Shown one piece after another: positions 62,334 to 64,000 of a DNA stretch of 64,000 bases. The DNA is taken from the NCBI RefSeq assembly GCF_041102775.1, contig NZ_JBGCUO010000002.1, positions 62,001 through 126,000 on the forward strand. The letters are read 5' to 3'. The stretch's first letter is position 1. Each line of letters starts with the position of its first letter. The notes below the pieces were generated by a model. That model made no database searches, was not told the DNA's origin, and saw only the letters and a list, made by a program, of their open reading frames with translations. The DNA comes from Alcanivorax sp. REN37. Its GTDB lineage: Bacteria > Pseudomonadota > Gammaproteobacteria > Pseudomonadales > Alcanivoracaceae. The position numbers and the translations under genes are program-made.

Positions 62334-63503
62334 TCAGCGCTCGCGCAGCGCTTCGCGGGCGCGGTTAAGCGGTTTGAGCAGGTAATCGAGCACCGTCTTG
62401 CGGCCGGTGCGGATATCCACCGTGGCCACCATGCCGGGCACGATCGAGAACTGCTTGCCGGCTTTATTTTCCAGATAGTCGCTGTCGGTGCGGATATAGA
62501 CCCGGTAGTAGACGTTTTCCGGTTGGCGCTCGTCCTGCAGCGTATCCGGCGAGATGGTCACCACGCGCCCGCTGAGACCGCCGTAGATGGCGTAGTCGTA
62601 AGCGGTGATTTTCACCAGCGCTTCCTGGTCCGGGTGGATGAAGGCGATGTCGCGCGGTGAAATCTGCGCTTCGATCAACAGCCGGTCATCCAGCGGCACA
62701 ATCTGCATCAACTGCCCATTGGGCGCGATCACGCCGCCGCGGGTGGTGATTTCGATGTCCTTCACAATGCCGCGCACCGGTGAACGCAGCGTCAGCCGCG
62801 TTAGCGAGTCGGTGCGGCCGCGCAGCACTGACGCCAGCGTTTCCACTTCGGCGCTGGCCTTGGACAGGTCCTCGCGCGCTTGCACCACGTACTGGGAGCG
62901 GGTGTCGGAGGCTTTCAAATCCAACTCCGAGCGCTGGCGCTCCAGCCGCAGCACTTCCATGTTGCTGGCGGCGCCGGTCTGCATCAGCCGGCGAGTGATG
63001 TCCAATTCTTGGCTGAGCAACTGCCGCGAGGCGCCAATGCCGGCCAGCGTCTCATCCAGTCTCCGGCGGCGGCTTTGGTAGAGCCGGGTTTCCTCGGCGA
63101 TCAGCTCCGGATAGTCCTGCAGGCTGTCGGGAAAGGACAGCGCCTCGCCGCTAAGCTCAGCTTGCAGGCGGGCGCTGCGGGCTAGCGCGGCGCGGTAGCG
63201 GGCCGCGCTTTCGCCGACATCGGATTCGGTGCGGGTGGGGTCGAGCCGTGCCAGCACCTGGCCGGCTTCGACGATGTCGCCTTCGCGTACCATCAGTTCG
63301 GTGAGGATGCCGCCTTCCAGCGATTGGATCACCTGTTCGCGGGAGCTAGGCACTACCTTGCCGGAGCCGCTGGAGACTTCATCTAGCACCGCCCAAGCCG
63401 CCCAGATCAGGAACACCAGCAAGCCGCCGCCCGCCAGCAAGAGAATGCGCCGTGCCCGTTGCAGGGTGGCGAGGTCATCAAGGTCGTGGGCGATATCATG
63501 CAT
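62334..63503 (-). CDS. HlyD-type type I secretion membrane fusion protein
   Basis: 389 residues. One N-terminal membrane helix (ILLLAGGGLLVFLIWAAWAV, about 20-39), then lipoyl/barrel-sandwich halves split by a long alpha hairpin ('RLQAELSGEAL' to 'EVETLASVLRG'). The beta-barrel part has 'LTLRSPVRGIVKDIEITT' and the C-terminus 'PGMVATVDIRTGRKTVLDYL'. This is the LapC/HlyD adaptor of a type I secretion system. The ABC transporter stop overlaps its start by 8 bases, so the two are one operon. The outer-membrane TolC and the substrate are outside the window. Confidence 0.92.
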   Translation of the reverse strand: MHDIAHDLDDLATLQRARRILLLAGGGLLVFLIWAAWAVLDEVSSGSGKVVPSSREQVIQSLEGGILTELMVREGDIVEAGQVLARLDPTRTESDVGESAARYRAALARSARLQAELSGEALSFPDSLQDYPELIAEETRLYQSRRRRLDETLAGIGASRQLLSQELDITRRLMQTGAASNMEVLRLERQRSELDLKASDTRSQYVVQAREDLSKASAEVETLASVLRGRTDSLTRLTLRSPVRGIVKDIEITTRGGVIAPNGQLMQIVPLDDRLLIEAQISPRDIAFIHPDQEALVKITAYDYAIYGGLSGRVVTISPDTLQDERQPENVYYRVYIRTDSDYLENKAGKQFSIVPGMVATVDIRTGRKTVLDYLLKPLNRAREALRER

Positions 63504-64000
63504 GGCGTTGGCCTCCGGACTGGCGCAGGGCCTGCAAGGCTTTTTCTTTCGGTGCGTCGAGCACGATCTTGCCGCCGTCCACCACCAAAATGCGCTGCGC
63601 CAGCCGCAGCGGTGCCAGCCGGTGGGTGGCGAAGATCAGTGTGCGACGGCCCAGCCATTGGTCGAGGCCGTCAAGGAACGCCGATTCAGTGTGTTCATCC
63701 AGCGCCGCGGTGGGTTCATCCAGCAGCAGCACATTCGGTTGGCGCAGCAGCAACCGCGCCAGCAGCACCGATTGGCGCTGGCCACCGGACAGGCCTGCGC
63801 CGCCTTCCATGATCGGGTAATCGAGCCCCTGCGGCAGGCTTTGTACCGCTGCCAAGGCGCCGCTGACGCGCAGTGCATCGAGCAGCTCGCTGTCGCTCAC
63901 CTGCGGCGCGCCGAGCAGTAGGTTTTCGCGCAGCGTGCCGTGAAACAGGCGCGCGGTTTGCGTCAGCAGCGCCAGGTCGCGGTGGCGGTCGGCGGGATCG
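63496..64000 (-). CDS. Type I secretion ABC transporter ATPase/permease, 5' end beyond the window
   Basis: Only the C-terminal part (about 168 residues) is in the window. It has the nucleotide-binding domain: 'LLTQTARLFHGTLRENLLLG' (Q-loop side), the ABC signature LSGGQRQSVLLARLLL, Walker B 'NVLLLDEPTAALDEHTE' and the H-loop IFATHRLA. These match LapB-type (RTX adhesin/toxin) exporters, fitting the adjacent HlyD-like gene. Frame and stop are intact; the membrane and possible C39-like domains are not seen. Confidence 0.9.
   Translation of the reverse strand, partial: DPADRHRDLALLTQTARLFHGTLRENLLLGAPQVSDSELLDALRVSGALAAVQSLPQGLDYPIMEGGAGLSGGQRQSVLLARLLLRQPNVLLLDEPTAALDEHTESAFLDGLDQWLGRRTLIFATHRLAPLRLAQRILVVDGGKIVLDAPKEKALQALRQSGGQRHA

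Overview
The window is G+C-rich chromosomal DNA of a gammaproteobacterium. Gene content and order resemble Pseudomonas and the Oceanospirillales, and an Alcanivorax-like marine bacterium is my best guess. The grounds are blocks that also occur in Pseudomonas aeruginosa and E. coli: rppH-ptsP with a divergent HAD phosphatase; lgt-thyA-folA; dapF-DUF484-xerC-yigB; argH-algZ-algR; pckA-hslO-hslR-yrfG|nudE-cysQ; yggX-mutY-asmA; hisB-hisH-hisA-hisF; yibQ-ctp-envC|yibN-grxC-secB. A trimethylamine-monooxygenase-like enzyme and several large exported lipoproteins fit a marine heterotroph. The species is inferred, not shown. Almost every gap is under 300 bases. I see no transposase, prophage, CRISPR array or rRNA.

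Layout. 1-5.8 kb: the end of a large Ig-domain surface protein, a solitary gcvH, an enoyl-CoA hydratase/isomerase, an imelysin-like lipoprotein and a HAD phosphatase that is a good candidate for the missing histidinol-phosphatase. 5.9-14.1 kb: rppH, ptsP (nitrogen PTS enzyme I), an unknown gene, an NRDE protein, a TauE/SafE permease, lgt-thyA-folA and a YciC-like membrane protein. 14.1-15.6 kb: a small haem/iron locus, with hemP behind a promoter overlapped by a Fur-like operator, then a divergent HemS-like protein. 15.6-19.2 kb (minus): dapF-DUF484-xerC-yigB-yqcC. 19.3-27.4 kb: a metal-dependent hydrolase, an AI-2E permease, a tightly coupled cstA / small CC-ending protein / ArsA-like ATPase operon and a DUF748 protein. 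27.4-33.4 kb: lysA-lptM, rnk, argH, algZ-algR and an SRPBCC protein. 33.4-38.6 kb: pckA, hslO, hslR, yrfG, nudE, cysQ. 38.6-39.2 kb: an intergenic hexanucleotide repeat tract. 39.2-49.5 kb is the most accessory-looking part: an MFS exporter, a degenerate HAD protein, a Tmm-like flavin monooxygenase, a MocR-type regulator and two divergent large lipoprotein hydrolases. 49.6-62.3 kb: tRNA-Phe, yggX-mutY-asmA, a GNAT protein, hisBHAF, a BASS symporter, then the cell-envelope and redox genes. 62.3-64 kb: the adaptor and the truncated ATPase of a type I secretion system.

How they work together. The window is mostly housekeeping: lysine/DAP (lysA, dapF), histidine, thymidylate/folate, gluconeogenesis (pckA), division and envelope (xerC, envC, ctp, lgt, lptM, secB), and repair or redox (mutY, yggX, grxC, hslO). 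Points worth a second look are the HemS homologue without its axial histidine, the CstA/CC-protein/ArsA operon, the isolated Tmm-like enzyme beside a MocR regulator, the hexamer tract, the separation of lysA from dapF, and recurrent extended -10 promoters. I did not find a clearly new multi-gene defence or mobile system.
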